A stretch of 49,153 nt of DNA. It comes from Hyphomicrobiales bacterium (GTDB lineage: Bacteria > Pseudomonadota > Alphaproteobacteria > Rhizobiales > Beijerinckiaceae). Numbering within the stretch: the stretch's first letter is position 1; each line of letters opens with the position of its first letter. The stretch is from assembly GCA_028290405.1 (NCBI GenBank), contig JAQGJX010000036.1, positions 1 through 49,153 of the forward strand, written 5' to 3'. The notes under the pieces were generated by a model that saw nothing but the letters and a program-made list of their open reading frames with translations, made no database searches and was not told where the DNA came from. Below are positions 41,287 to 49,153 of this stretch, in pieces. Made by a program: the position numbers and the translations under genes.

Positions 41287-42030
41287 GTGAACGATCGTCC
41301 CCAAGCCTTGTCCATCCGTACGGCGGCTGCGCCCCGGACCGGCGTGCTCGCCGCCAATCCTGCGCCCCTGGACGTCGATTTCAGCCGCGCGGCGCTCATC
41401 GTCGTCGACATGCAGAACGACTTCATCCACCCGCAGGGCTGGTTTCCCGCCAGCGGCGTGGACGTCTCGCCCCTGCGGGCGGTCGCGCCCGCCATCCGCG
41501 ACCTCTCGGACGCAATGCGCGAGGCGGGCGTTCCCGTCATCTGGCTCAACTGGGGCGTGCGGCCGGACGCGGGGGACATGCCCGACACGATCAAGCGCAA
41601 GGGCGGGCTGAACGGCAAGCGCCCCACCTACGGCGACCCCTCCCCGTCAGGCGATGGCCGCATCCTCGTCCAGGGCGAATGGGGCGCGCGCAACATCGAC
41701 GAACTGACGCCCGACCCAGCGGACCTGATCGTCCACAAGAACCGCCTGACGGGCTTTTATGACAACGCGCTCGACAGCCTGCTGCGCAACCGGGGCGTCG
41801 AGACGCTCTTCTTCGCGGGCGTCAACATCGACCGCTGCGTCTTCGCCACGCTGAGCGACGCAGCCGTGCGCGGCTACTCCTGCGTGCTGGTGGAAGACGC
41901 GTGCGCCACCTGCTCTCCCGCGTATGTGCGCGACGCCATCCTGTTTCTGGTCCCGCTGTTGCATGGCGCTTGCGCCACCAGCGCCGCGGTGACCGCCGCC
42001 CTCGCCCCTGTGACAGCCAAGAAGGATTGA
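41287..42030 (+). CDS. Isochorismatase-like cysteine hydrolase (RutB-like)
   Basis: A 247-residue cysteine hydrolase with the triad Asp41 (LIVVDMQNDF), Lys151 (IVHKNRLTGFYDN) and Cys184 (VNIDRCVFAT). Length and N-terminal extension resemble ureidoacrylate amidohydrolase (RutB) and biuret hydrolase-like enzymes, which cleave carbamoyl or urea-type C-N bonds. The start is GTG 41287 with AGGAG 10 bases upstream. As first gene of the operon with a cyclic amidohydrolase, it could hydrolyse the opened ring product. This order of reactions is inferred. Confidence 0.88.
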   Translation: MNDRPQALSIRTAAAPRTGVLAANPAPLDVDFSRAALIVVDMQNDFIHPQGWFPASGVDVSPLRAVAPAIRDLSDAMREAGVPVIWLNWGVRPDAGDMPDTIKRKGGLNGKRPTYGDPSPSGDGRILVQGEWGARNIDELTPDPADLIVHKNRLTGFYDNALDSLLRNRGVETLFFAGVNIDRCVFATLSDAAVRGYSCVLVEDACATCSPAYVRDAILFLVPLLHGACATSAAVTAALAPVTAKKD

Positions 42031-42035
42031 AGCCG

Positions 42036-43091
42036 ATGCCATTCAGAGGTCTTCGCACATCGTTTCGCGCCCTGCTCGCGTCCTGCGCGCTCGCATCGGG
42101 CGTCGTCGCCATCTCGTCCGCGCTGGCGCCCGCGCTGGCGCAAACGAAGATCAAGATGGTGCTGAACTGGAAGTATCAGGGGCCGCAGGGCATGCTCTTC
42201 CTGGCCGAAGACCTCGGCTATTTCAAAGCCGAGAAGCTCGACGTCACCATGGACCAGGGCAACGGGTCCGGCGCCGCCGTGCCGCTCGTCGCCAACGGCG
42301 CCTATGACATGGGCTTCGGCGACATCAACGCCCTCATCGAACTCGCCGCCAAGAAGCCCGAGGACGCCCCCATCGCGGTGAGCGTGCTTTACAACCAGCC
42401 GCCGTTCACCCTGGCGGTGAAGGCCGACAGCCCCATCAAGAGCCCTGCGGACATCGTCGGCAAGACGCTCGGCGGCGCCGCGAACGACGGCGCGCTGAAG
42501 CTCTTCCCCGCCTTCTGCAAGGCCACGAAGATCGACTGCGCCCAGGTGAAGATCACCAACCTTGCGCCCAATCTGCGCGAGCAGATGCTGATGCAGGGCC
42601 AGGTGGACGCCGTGTTCGGCTACATCAACACCATCCGCTTCTCGGCGCGCAACATGGGCGTGCAGGACGAGCAATTGCGCTACATCGCGTACGGCGACTA
42701 TGGCCTCGACCTGTATTCCAACTCGATCATCGCCTCGCGCAAGCTCGTGAAGGAGAACCCCGAGGCCGTGAAGGGCTTCCTGCGGGCCATCAACAAAAGC
42801 ATTATCGCCGCCATCAAGGACCCGGACGCCGCCATCGCCTCCGTGCGCAAGCGCGAGCCGCTCATCAAGCCTGCGGTGGATCTTGCGCTGTTCGACGCCA
42901 CGCTGCGCTCGGAGATGAACCATCCCGAACTCGCCAAGTACGGCATGGGCGACGTCGATCCCGAGCGGCTGAAGCGCTCCATCGACACGCTGGTGGCGAT
43001 CGGCCAATTGCCGCGCACGCCCGCCGTCGGCGACATCTTCACGCCCGAGTTCCTGCCGCCGCTCGCCGACCGGTTGAAGAAGCTGTTCTAG
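42036..43091 (+). CDS. NMT1/THI5-like ABC substrate-binding protein
   Basis: A 351-residue exported binding protein of the NMT1/THI5 type, which includes receptors for pyrimidine-like and other N-containing compounds. The signal peptide ends at ALA-QT (about residue 36). Typical blocks are KMVLNWKYQGPQGMLFLAEDLGYF shown here in part (NWKYQGPQG) and DMGFGDINALIE. It starts 5 bases after the hydrolase stop. The matching ATPase and permease are two genes downstream. Riboflavin or pyrimidine precursors are usual ligands of relatives; here a cyclic ureide is a fair guess. Confidence 0.9.
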   Translation: MPFRGLRTSFRALLASCALASGVVAISSALAPALAQTKIKMVLNWKYQGPQGMLFLAEDLGYFKAEKLDVTMDQGNGSGAAVPLVANGAYDMGFGDINALIELAAKKPEDAPIAVSVLYNQPPFTLAVKADSPIKSPADIVGKTLGGAANDGALKLFPAFCKATKIDCAQVKITNLAPNLREQMLMQGQVDAVFGYINTIRFSARNMGVQDEQLRYIAYGDYGLDLYSNSIIASRKLVKENPEAVKGFLRAINKSIIAAIKDPDAAIASVRKREPLIKPAVDLALFDATLRSEMNHPELAKYGMGDVDPERLKRSIDTLVAIGQLPRTPAVGDIFTPEFLPPLADRLKKLF

Positions 43092-43117
43092 GAAAAGCCT
43101 GCGCGGGGAGCGTTTCG

Positions 43118-43909
43118 ATGGATTTGATGTTGAAAGATCGCGTGGCCTTCATCACAGGCCCCGCGAAAGGCATGGGCGCAAGCGTCACGAAGGCCTTTGC
43201 GGCGGAAGGCTGCAAGCTGGCCCTCGTGGGGCGCGACACGGCGGCCATAGAACCGGTGGCCGCCGAGGTCCGCGCCATGGGCGTCGAAGCCGTCGTGGTT
43301 CCCTGCGACCTCACCAAGGCTGAACAATGCGAGAGCGCCGCGCAGGCCGCTCTCGCGGCGTTCGGCCGGATCGACATTCTCGTCAACATCGCCGGCGGCT
43401 CGGGCCCCATCGGCAAGACCGGGGCGCAGACCAGCGCCGAGGAGTTCGACGAGATCGTCACGCTGAACATGAACGGCTGCTTCCACACCATGCATGCGGT
43501 GCTGCCCGCCATGATCGCGCAGCGTTATGGCAAGATCGTCAACGTGGGCGGCACGTTCGGCATGCGCGGGCGCGCCGGCCGCATGGCGTATTCGGCCTCC
43601 AAATGGGGACTGCGCGGCATCACCAAAAGCTTCGCGCTGGAGGTGGGGCAGCACAACATCAACGTCAACTATGCGGCCCCGGGCATGGTGGACGGCCCGC
43701 GCTTCCGCGACAAGGTGTGCGCCAACATGGCGAAGACGCTCGGCATCACGCTCGAAGAAGCCATGGAGCGCCACGCGGCCGACTACGCCCTGCGCCGCGT
43801 CACCACGGACGCGGACGTCGCCAACGCCTGCCTGTTTCTCGCCAGTGACGTTTCCCGCCAGTTGACCGGAGTCGATCTGCCGATCGACGGCGGCTGGGCC
43901 ATGCTGTGA
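43118..43909 (+). CDS. Short-chain dehydrogenase/reductase, atypical active site
   Basis: A 263-residue Rossmann-fold oxidoreductase with the cofactor motif TGPAKGMG, the NAG-like NIAGG and Tyr158-x-x-x-Lys162 (YSASK). The usual catalytic Ser, 13 residues before Tyr, is replaced by Gly145 followed by Thr146 (NVGGTFG). Thr146 may stand in, or the activity may be altered. It overlaps the amidohydrolase start by 4 bases, so both are in one operon. It could reduce or oxidise an intermediate of the substrate path. Confidence 0.9.
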   Translation: MDLMLKDRVAFITGPAKGMGASVTKAFAAEGCKLALVGRDTAAIEPVAAEVRAMGVEAVVVPCDLTKAEQCESAAQAALAAFGRIDILVNIAGGSGPIGKTGAQTSAEEFDEIVTLNMNGCFHTMHAVLPAMIAQRYGKIVNVGGTFGMRGRAGRMAYSASKWGLRGITKSFALEVGQHNINVNYAAPGMVDGPRFRDKVCANMAKTLGITLEEAMERHAADYALRRVTTDADVANACLFLASDVSRQLTGVDLPIDGGWAML

Positions 43910-45351
43910 GCGCTTCCATGATCGCCGATCTCGTCATCGACAACGCCATCGTGGTCACCCACGAGGCGGCCTTCCCGGCCAGCGTGGCTATCCACGAGGG
44001 CAAGATCCTCGCCGTGGGAGCGAAGGACTCCATGCCGGCCGCGCGCGAAACGCTGGACGCCGCGGGCCTGCACCTCATGCCCGGCGCCATCGACGTGCAC
44101 GTGCACTTCCGCGATCCCGGCTATCCCAACAAGGAAGACTGGGCGAGCGGCACGGCGGCGGCCGCGTTCGGCGGCGTGACGACCGTGTTCGACATGCCCA
44201 ACACCATCCCGCCGACAGCCAACGCGCAGATCCTTGCGGACAAGCACGCCATCGCGAGCGCCAAGGCCTACGTGGACTATGGCCTCTATGGCCTGCTGGG
44301 CGAGAACACGATCGAGCACGTCCCGGACCTCGTGGCGGGCGGCGTGATCGGCTTCAAGCTCTACATGGGCAACACGTTCGGGGCGATCCCCTCCCCGTCC
44401 ACCGGCGCGATGCTGGAAGCCTTCGAGGTCGTGGCGCCCACCGGCAAGCGCGTCTCGCTTCACGCCGAGACCAATTCCATCATGGAGCGCAGGCAGGAAC
44501 GGCTCACGCAGGCGGGACGCACGGACGCGCTAGCGCACCTCGCCGCACGCCCCGCCGTCGTCGCCGTGGAAGCGGTGGCGCGCGCGGCGATCCTCGCCGA
44601 ATGGACCGGCGCGCGCATTCACGTGCTGCACATCTCGTCCGCAGCCGAACTCAAGCCGCTGGCGGACGCAAAGGCCCGCGGCGTGGACATCACGGGCGAA
44701 ACCTGCCCGCAATATCTCTTCCTGTCGGCGGACGATTACGGGCGTCTGGGCGGGATCATCCGCGTCAATCCGCCCGTGCGCGAGGCCGAGAACCAGCAGC
44801 CGATCTGGGACGCGCTGCAAAGCGGCCTCATCGACATGATCGCGACGGACCACGCGCCCCACACGCCGGAAGAAAAGACCCGCGCGAACATCTGGAGCGT
44901 GGACTGCGGATTTCCGGGCGTCGAGACCCAGCGCCCCGCCATGCTGACGGAGGTCGCCAAGGGCCGCGCGTCGCTCACCGATTATGTGCGCTGGAGTTCG
45001 TTCAACCCCGCCAGGGCATGGGGCCTGCTGCCCCACAAGGGCGTGATCCAGCCCGGCGCGGACGCGGACATCGCCCTGGTGGACCTGAGCGCCCGCTGGA
45101 GCGTGGATGACGCGAAGATCCAGTCGCGCTCGCGCATTTCGCCCTGGCACGGACGCGACATGTGCGGCCTGCCGATTCATACGCTGGTGCGCGGCCGCTT
45201 CGCCATGAAGCACCGCACGCTCGTCGAGGAGACGCGCGGCTGGGGCCGCTCGGTCCACGCCATCCAGGCCATGCCCGAACCGCAGCCGCTGCACACGGAC
45301 CAGACCATGCAGGCCGTGCTTCAGGCGCCAGCGGGCGCAGGCGCGCGATGA
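43906..45351 (+). CDS. Cyclic amidohydrolase (allantoinase/dihydroorotase family)
   Basis: A 481-residue TIM-barrel amidohydrolase that opens cyclic amides or ureides. Metal ligands are His65 and His67 (DVHVHFRD), the carbamylated Lys151 (GFKLYMGNT), His186 (LHAETN), His242 (LHISS) and Asp315 (ATDHAPH). All are present, so a binuclear active enzyme is expected. Possible substrates are allantoin, hydantoins, dihydropyrimidines or dihydroorotate. Start GTG 43906 overlaps the SDR stop (GTGA); ATG 43918 is an alternative. The downstream ABC ATPase overlaps by 4 bases. The catabolic context argues against pyrimidine biosynthesis. Confidence 0.9.
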   Translation: MSASMIADLVIDNAIVVTHEAAFPASVAIHEGKILAVGAKDSMPAARETLDAAGLHLMPGAIDVHVHFRDPGYPNKEDWASGTAAAAFGGVTTVFDMPNTIPPTANAQILADKHAIASAKAYVDYGLYGLLGENTIEHVPDLVAGGVIGFKLYMGNTFGAIPSPSTGAMLEAFEVVAPTGKRVSLHAETNSIMERRQERLTQAGRTDALAHLAARPAVVAVEAVARAAILAEWTGARIHVLHISSAAELKPLADAKARGVDITGETCPQYLFLSADDYGRLGGIIRVNPPVREAENQQPIWDALQSGLIDMIATDHAPHTPEEKTRANIWSVDCGFPGVETQRPAMLTEVAKGRASLTDYVRWSSFNPARAWGLLPHKGVIQPGADADIALVDLSARWSVDDAKIQSRSRISPWHGRDMCGLPIHTLVRGRFAMKHRTLVEETRGWGRSVHAIQAMPEPQPLHTDQTMQAVLQAPAGAGAR

Positions 45352-46172
45352 CCGCCATTCCCCGCGCCAACACATTCGTGGAGCTGCAAGGCGCCTCCGT
45401 CACCTACGGGCGCGGCGAGCGCGCCGTCACTGCGCTCGCGCCCACGGACCTGCGCATGGAAAAGGGCGATTTCGTCGCCCTCGTAGGCCCTTCGGGCTGC
45501 GGCAAGTCCACCATTCTCAAGATGGTGTCCGGCCTGCTGAAGGCCTCGTCCGGCTGGGTGTTCGTGGCGGGCCGCGAGGTCGGCGCCGAGCCCGTGCGGG
45601 TCGGCATGGCGTTCCAGAACCCCACCATGCTGCCGTGGATGCGCGTGCGCGACAACGTTCTCCTGCCGCTGAAGATCGTGCCGCCCTTTCGCGGCGAGTT
45701 CCGCGCCAAGCGCAACACGGAATTTCGCGACCGCGCCGACGACCTGCTGAACCAGGTGGGCCTGAAGGGCTTCGCGGACAAATACCCGTGGGAGTTGTCG
45801 GGCGGCATGTTGCAGCGCGCCTCCCTCTGCCGCGCGCTGATCCACGATCCCGAATTGCTGATGCTGGACGAGCCCTTCGGGGCGCTCGACCAGTTCACCC
45901 GCGAGGAATTGTGGGCCATCATGCAGGACCTGTGGATCGCCCGGCGGCCCACGGTGCTCCTCGTCACGCACGACCTCAAGGAGGCGAGCTATCTCGCCAA
46001 CCGCATCCTTGTCATGAAGGCGCGGCCCGGCCATGTGGTGGAGGATTGCGCCGTGGACTTCCCCCGCCCGCGCACCATCGACATGACCTACAGTCCCGAT
46101 TTCGTCGCCCTCACCCAGCGCCTGCGCGAGCTGATCGTCTCGGTGCGCCCCAAGGCGGAGCCTGCCGCATGA
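45348..46172 (+). CDS. NitT/TauT-type ABC ATPase
   Basis: A 274-residue ATPase with Walker A GPSGCGKST, Q-loop MAFQNPTMLPWMRV, a normal signature ELSGGMLQRASLCRAL, Walker B LLMLDEPFGALD and His in LVTHDLKEA. All catalytic motifs are intact. It overlaps the amidohydrolase stop and the permease start by 4 bases each (ATGA), so translation is coupled. It powers uptake through the binding protein at 42036-43091. Confidence 0.92.
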   Translation: MTAIPRANTFVELQGASVTYGRGERAVTALAPTDLRMEKGDFVALVGPSGCGKSTILKMVSGLLKASSGWVFVAGREVGAEPVRVGMAFQNPTMLPWMRVRDNVLLPLKIVPPFRGEFRAKRNTEFRDRADDLLNQVGLKGFADKYPWELSGGMLQRASLCRALIHDPELLMLDEPFGALDQFTREELWAIMQDLWIARRPTVLLVTHDLKEASYLANRILVMKARPGHVVEDCAVDFPRPRTIDMTYSPDFVALTQRLRELIVSVRPKAEPAA

Positions 46173-46942
46173 GTTCGCAAGCCCGCATCCGCCTCGCCTC
46201 CACGTCGCTTCTGGTGGGGTTCTTCATCGCCTGGGAGCTGATCTGCGTGATCTTCCAGATCCGCGACATCGTGCTGCCCCGGCCCTCGCAGGTCCTTATG
46301 ACCCTGTGGACCGAAGCGCCCGGCATCTGGCCGCACGCGTTCCAGACCATCTACACGACCATGGTGGGCTTCGGGATCGGCATCGTGGCGGGCGTGTTGC
46401 TCGGCGTGCTCATCGGCTCGTCGAAGATCGCCTATGACGTGGCCTACCCGCTGCTCATCGGCTTTGCGTCGATTCCCAAGGTGGCCGTGGTCCCGCTGCT
46501 GGTTCTGTGGTGCGGCGCCGGCACGGCTCCCGCCATCATCACGGCGGCGATCACCTGCCTGTTCCCCATCGTGGTGAACGTGGCCACGGGGCTGGCCACG
46601 ACGGAACCGGAGCTCGAAGACGTGATGAAGACGCTGCGCGCCACCAAGACCGACATCCTGCTGAACGTCGGCCTGCCGCGCGCCATGCCTTACTTTTTCG
46701 CCTCGCTGAAAGTGGCCGTCACGCTGGCCTTCGTGGGCACCGTGATCTCCGAGACGGTGGCGTCCAATCGCGGCATCGGCAACCTGATGATGATCGCCTC
46801 CTCGCGCTACGACGTGCCGCTGGTTTTCGCCGGCCTGCTGATCCTCGCCGTCATGGGCGTCGCGCTCTACGCGGCGTTCTCGATCGTCGAGCTGCGCGTG
46901 ACGGGCTGGACCCGCCGTCAGGATCACCTGTCCATGGGCTGA
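46169..46942 (+). CDS. NitT/TauT-type ABC permease
   Basis: A 257-residue SsuC/TauC-type permease with six hydrophobic segments; the EAA-like loop is EPELEDVMKTLRATKTDILL followed by NVGLPRAMPYFF. The gene starts at ATG 46169, overlapping the ATPase stop, and is the last gene of the operon. Its stop is 6 bases from that of the convergent P450 gene. Confidence 0.9.
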   Translation: MSSQARIRLASTSLLVGFFIAWELICVIFQIRDIVLPRPSQVLMTLWTEAPGIWPHAFQTIYTTMVGFGIGIVAGVLLGVLIGSSKIAYDVAYPLLIGFASIPKVAVVPLLVLWCGAGTAPAIITAAITCLFPIVVNVATGLATTEPELEDVMKTLRATKTDILLNVGLPRAMPYFFASLKVAVTLAFVGTVISETVASNRGIGNLMMIASSRYDVPLVFAGLLILAVMGVALYAAFSIVELRVTGWTRRQDHLSMG

Positions 46943-46948
46943 CGAACG

Positions 46949-48142
46949 TCAGGCGCGGGTGATCCTGATCGGCAGCGACTTCAACAGGTGCATCGAATTG
47001 TTGGCCTGCCACACCGGCTCGCCCGCCAGTTCGATGGTCGCGACCTTCTCGCGCAGCACGGAGAGGACGGCTTCCGACTCGGCCCGCGCCACCGTCTGGC
47101 CCACGCAGCCGTGGATGCCGACGCCGAACGCCAGATGGCCCGTGGGCTTGCGCGCGACCTTGAAGCGATGCGCCTCCGGCCATTTGTTCTCGTCGAGGTT
47201 CGCCGCCCCCAGCATGCAGAGGATTTTCGAACCCTCCGGGATAAAGAGGCCGGACACTTCCGTGTCCTGGTTGGCCGTGCGGCAGAAGGCCGAGACCGGC
47301 GAGGTGAATCGCAGCACCTCTTCAAAAGCGGGCCGCACCAGGGAGGCGTCGGCGCGCAGCAGCGCGTACTGGTCCGGGTTCGTCGCAAGGCACCACAGCG
47401 CGCTGCCGATGCCCGTCACCGTCGTGTCGACGCCCGCCGACAGGAGGGAGCGCACCAGCATCCCGGCCTCAACCTCGTTCACCTCGCCGCGCTCCACGCC
47501 CTGATAGATCGTGGCGGCGAACCCGTCGGCCGTGATGGCCTCGCGGGCGCAACGCTGGTTGATCCACGGCACCACCACGGGCGCGTGGGCCATGGCGGCG
47601 CGGCGCGGGGCATTGTCGGGACCGAGCGCGTTGAACACCATGGAGCCGTAGAGCAGCAGGTTCTCGCGCCCCTCGGGCGAAATGCCGACGGCGTCGGGAA
47701 ACACCTTCAGGGGAAACGCTTCCGCCAGGTCCGGCACCGCGTCGAACGTGCCCACCTCCAGCAGCCTGTCGATCAGCGCCTCGGCCTCCGCCCGGAACGT
47801 GTCCTTGAGCCGGTTCACGGCTCCGGGCGAAAGCGCGCGGTTGAGCACCGTGCGCGTGCGCGTGTGCTCGGGCGGATCGACCTCCAGCACGATGCTGGGC
47901 TGGCGCCAGGGCTTCTCCTTTTTGAAGTCGGTGAGGCCGACGCCGCGCGAGGAGACGAAGCGCTTCCAGTCGGAGAAGATCGTGTAGGTTTCCTGATAGC
48001 GTCCCACAGCGAGCACGTCGTAGCGGCTCAGGCGCACCAGGGGCCCGCGGGCCCGCAGCTCGGCGTAGAACGGCTCCGGGTTCGTCAGCACCGCCTCGTC
48101 GAAGAAATCGCCGTCCCAGTCCGCAATGGTCGCGTCGCTCAC
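46949..48142 (-). CDS. Cytochrome P450, CYP199-like
   Basis: A 397-residue bacterial class I P450. The I-helix has AGVDTT (236-241), the ExxR is Glu275-Arg278, and the heme-binding loop FGVGIHGCVGQ has Cys346. The N-terminal run from GRYQETYTIFSDWKRFVSS on, with GVGLTDF and the motif PLKVFPDAVG, resembles CYP199A enzymes that demethylate or hydroxylate para-substituted benzoates. Start GTG 48142 has GGGAGG 5 bases upstream. No ferredoxin or ferredoxin reductase gene is adjacent, so electrons must come from proteins encoded elsewhere. Confidence 0.9.
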   Translation of the reverse strand: MSDATIADWDGDFFDEAVLTNPEPFYAELRARGPLVRLSRYDVLAVGRYQETYTIFSDWKRFVSSRGVGLTDFKKEKPWRQPSIVLEVDPPEHTRTRTVLNRALSPGAVNRLKDTFRAEAEALIDRLLEVGTFDAVPDLAEAFPLKVFPDAVGISPEGRENLLLYGSMVFNALGPDNAPRRAAMAHAPVVVPWINQRCAREAITADGFAATIYQGVERGEVNEVEAGMLVRSLLSAGVDTTVTGIGSALWCLATNPDQYALLRADASLVRPAFEEVLRFTSPVSAFCRTANQDTEVSGLFIPEGSKILCMLGAANLDENKWPEAHRFKVARKPTGHLAFGVGIHGCVGQTVARAESEAVLSVLREKVATIELAGEPVWQANNSMHLLKSLPIRITRA

Positions 48143-48285
48143 GAAAACCTCCCGCTGCGCCTCGCTTGAGGGAGGCTGCGCGCAGTATCGTCCGTATTTC
48201 CGGCTTTGTGAATGGGCGGCGCGCCCCGTCGTGCGGTACGGCTCTTGCAAGCCGTCCGCCCGCACAGCAGATGGAGACGCGAGCG

Positions 48286-49153
48286 ATGAGCGGCCTTGGT
48301 GGATTGAACAAGTCGCCCGGCGGGGTTGTGATTGGCCTCGTGCAATTGCAGAACCCGAGCGTGGCCACGGAGGCTGAGCTGAGCGCCCAGGCAGATCGCA
48401 TCTGCGACCTCGTCGGCAAGGCGCGCCGCAACCTCTCCGGCATGGACCTCGTGGTGTTTCCCGAATACGCCCTGCACGGGCTGAGCATGGACACCAACCC
48501 GCAGATCATGTGCCGTCTCGACGGGCCGGAAGTGGAAAAATTCCGCCGCGCCTGCATCGCAAACAGCATCTGGGGCTGCTTCTCCATCATGGAGTTCAAC
48601 CCGAACGGCAATCCCTACAACACCGGGCTCATCATCGACGATCAAGGCGACCTGCGCCTCTATTACCGCAAGATGCATCCATGGGTCCCGGTCGAACCAT
48701 GGGAGCCCGGGGACCTGGGGATCCCCGTGTGCGACGGGCCCAACGGCAGCAAGCTGGCCCTCGTCATCTGCCACGACGGCATGTTCCCCGAGATGGCGCG
48801 CGAGGCGGCGTACAAGGGCGCGGAGATCATCATCCGCACCGCCGGCTACACGGCGCCGATCCGGCACGCCTGGAAGATCACCAACCAGGCCAACGCCTTC
48901 AGCAACCTGGCCTACACGGCCAATGTCTGCATGTGCGGCAGCGACGGCAGCTTCGACAGCATGGGCGAAGGCATGTTCTGCAACTTCGACGGCACGGTGC
49001 TGGTGGAAGGCGGCGGCCGCGTCGACGAAATCATCACTGCTGAGCTGCGCCCCGACCTGGTTCGCGAAGCGCGCACGGGTTGGGGTGTCGAGAACAACAT
49101 CTACCAGCTATATCACCGCGGCTACGTGGCGGTGAAGGGCGGAGCGCAGGATT
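48286..49153 (+). CDS. amiF: Formamidase AmiF, truncated at window end
   Basis: The first 289 residues of a nitrilase-superfamily formamidase, which hydrolyses formamide to formate and ammonia. The triad is Glu60 (VVFPEYALHG), Lys129 (YYRKMHPW) and Cys162 (VICHDGMFPE). The start MSGLGGLNKSPGGVVIGLVQ and later MCGSDGSFDSMGEG, and NIYQLYHRGYVAVKGG match AmiF closely. GGAG lies 9 bases upstream of ATG 48286. The full enzyme is about 335-340 residues, so roughly 50 residues lie beyond the window. It may complete the amide-degrading gene set upstream. Confidence 0.95.
   Translation, partial: MSGLGGLNKSPGGVVIGLVQLQNPSVATEAELSAQADRICDLVGKARRNLSGMDLVVFPEYALHGLSMDTNPQIMCRLDGPEVEKFRRACIANSIWGCFSIMEFNPNGNPYNTGLIIDDQGDLRLYYRKMHPWVPVEPWEPGDLGIPVCDGPNGSKLALVICHDGMFPEMAREAAYKGAEIIIRTAGYTAPIRHAWKITNQANAFSNLAYTANVCMCGSDGSFDSMGEGMFCNFDGTVLVEGGGRVDEIITAELRPDLVREARTGWGVENNIYQLYHRGYVAVKGGAQD

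Noticed and set aside
1-49153. tRNA, rRNA, insertion sequences, phage genes or CRISPR
   Set aside because: I looked for cloverleaf-like sequences, transposase or integrase motifs, terminal repeats and regular spaced repeats and saw none I could support.

Overview
This is a GC-rich chromosomal window, densely coding on both strands. The gene content suggests an alphaproteobacterium, probably of the Hyphomicrobiales: an HWE-type sensor kinase, DUF1289 and DUF1345 proteins, an intracellular PHB depolymerase, several Bug/TctC solute-binding proteins, a CYP199-like P450 and an AmiF formamidase. The placement rests on family distribution only; there is no rRNA or marker gene. I saw no tRNA, rRNA, insertion sequence, phage gene or CRISPR array.

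Layout. (1) 160-1878: two small exported proteins and a Bug/TctC binding protein. (2) 1971-6610, minus strand: an acyl-CoA module (DUF35 protein, thiolase-like protein, enoyl-CoA hydratase, ADP-forming acyl-CoA synthetase), then a DUF1289 protein. (3) 7168-9892: a two-gene molybdenum hydroxylase exported by Tat. (4) 9974-17574: cysteine hydrolase, PHB depolymerase, GST, cupin, two membrane proteins, two more Bug proteins, a VOC protein and a small protein. (5) 17739-29804: a SemiSWEET transporter, then a PQQ alcohol-oxidation locus. It holds a cytochrome c, a small cysteine-containing exported protein, a PQQ dehydrogenase with the Asp-Tyr-Asp signature of lanthanide-dependent enzymes, a beta-propeller, a binding protein and an ABC ATPase and permease of the PQQ-associated (Ped/Lut-like) families, a second NitT/TauT-like importer, a TonB-dependent receptor and a lipoprotein. 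(6) 29963-34084: a fourth Bug protein, an FAD monooxygenase, a glycine-zipper lipoprotein and an HWE kinase. (7) 34386-36802: a membrane protein and a potassium channel with two consecutive voltage-sensor domains before a single pore. (8) 36848-39770: a BtuB-like receptor behind a cobalamin riboswitch, then a LOG-family protein. (9) 39772-49153: a DUF3830 protein and LysR regulator, then a six-gene operon (cysteine hydrolase, binding protein, SDR, cyclic amidohydrolase, ABC ATPase, permease), a P450 and a formamidase cut by the window end.

How the genes may work together. Region 5 reads as a lanthanide acquisition and lanthanide-dependent alcohol oxidation system: outer-membrane receptor, periplasmic binding and propeller proteins, ABC transporter, quinoprotein, cytochrome c. 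Region 9 reads as import and stepwise hydrolysis of a cyclic amide or ureide under a divergent LysR regulator. The strongest candidates for something undescribed are the tandem-voltage-sensor channel with its paired membrane protein, the second importer inside the PQQ locus, and the cyclic-amide operon.
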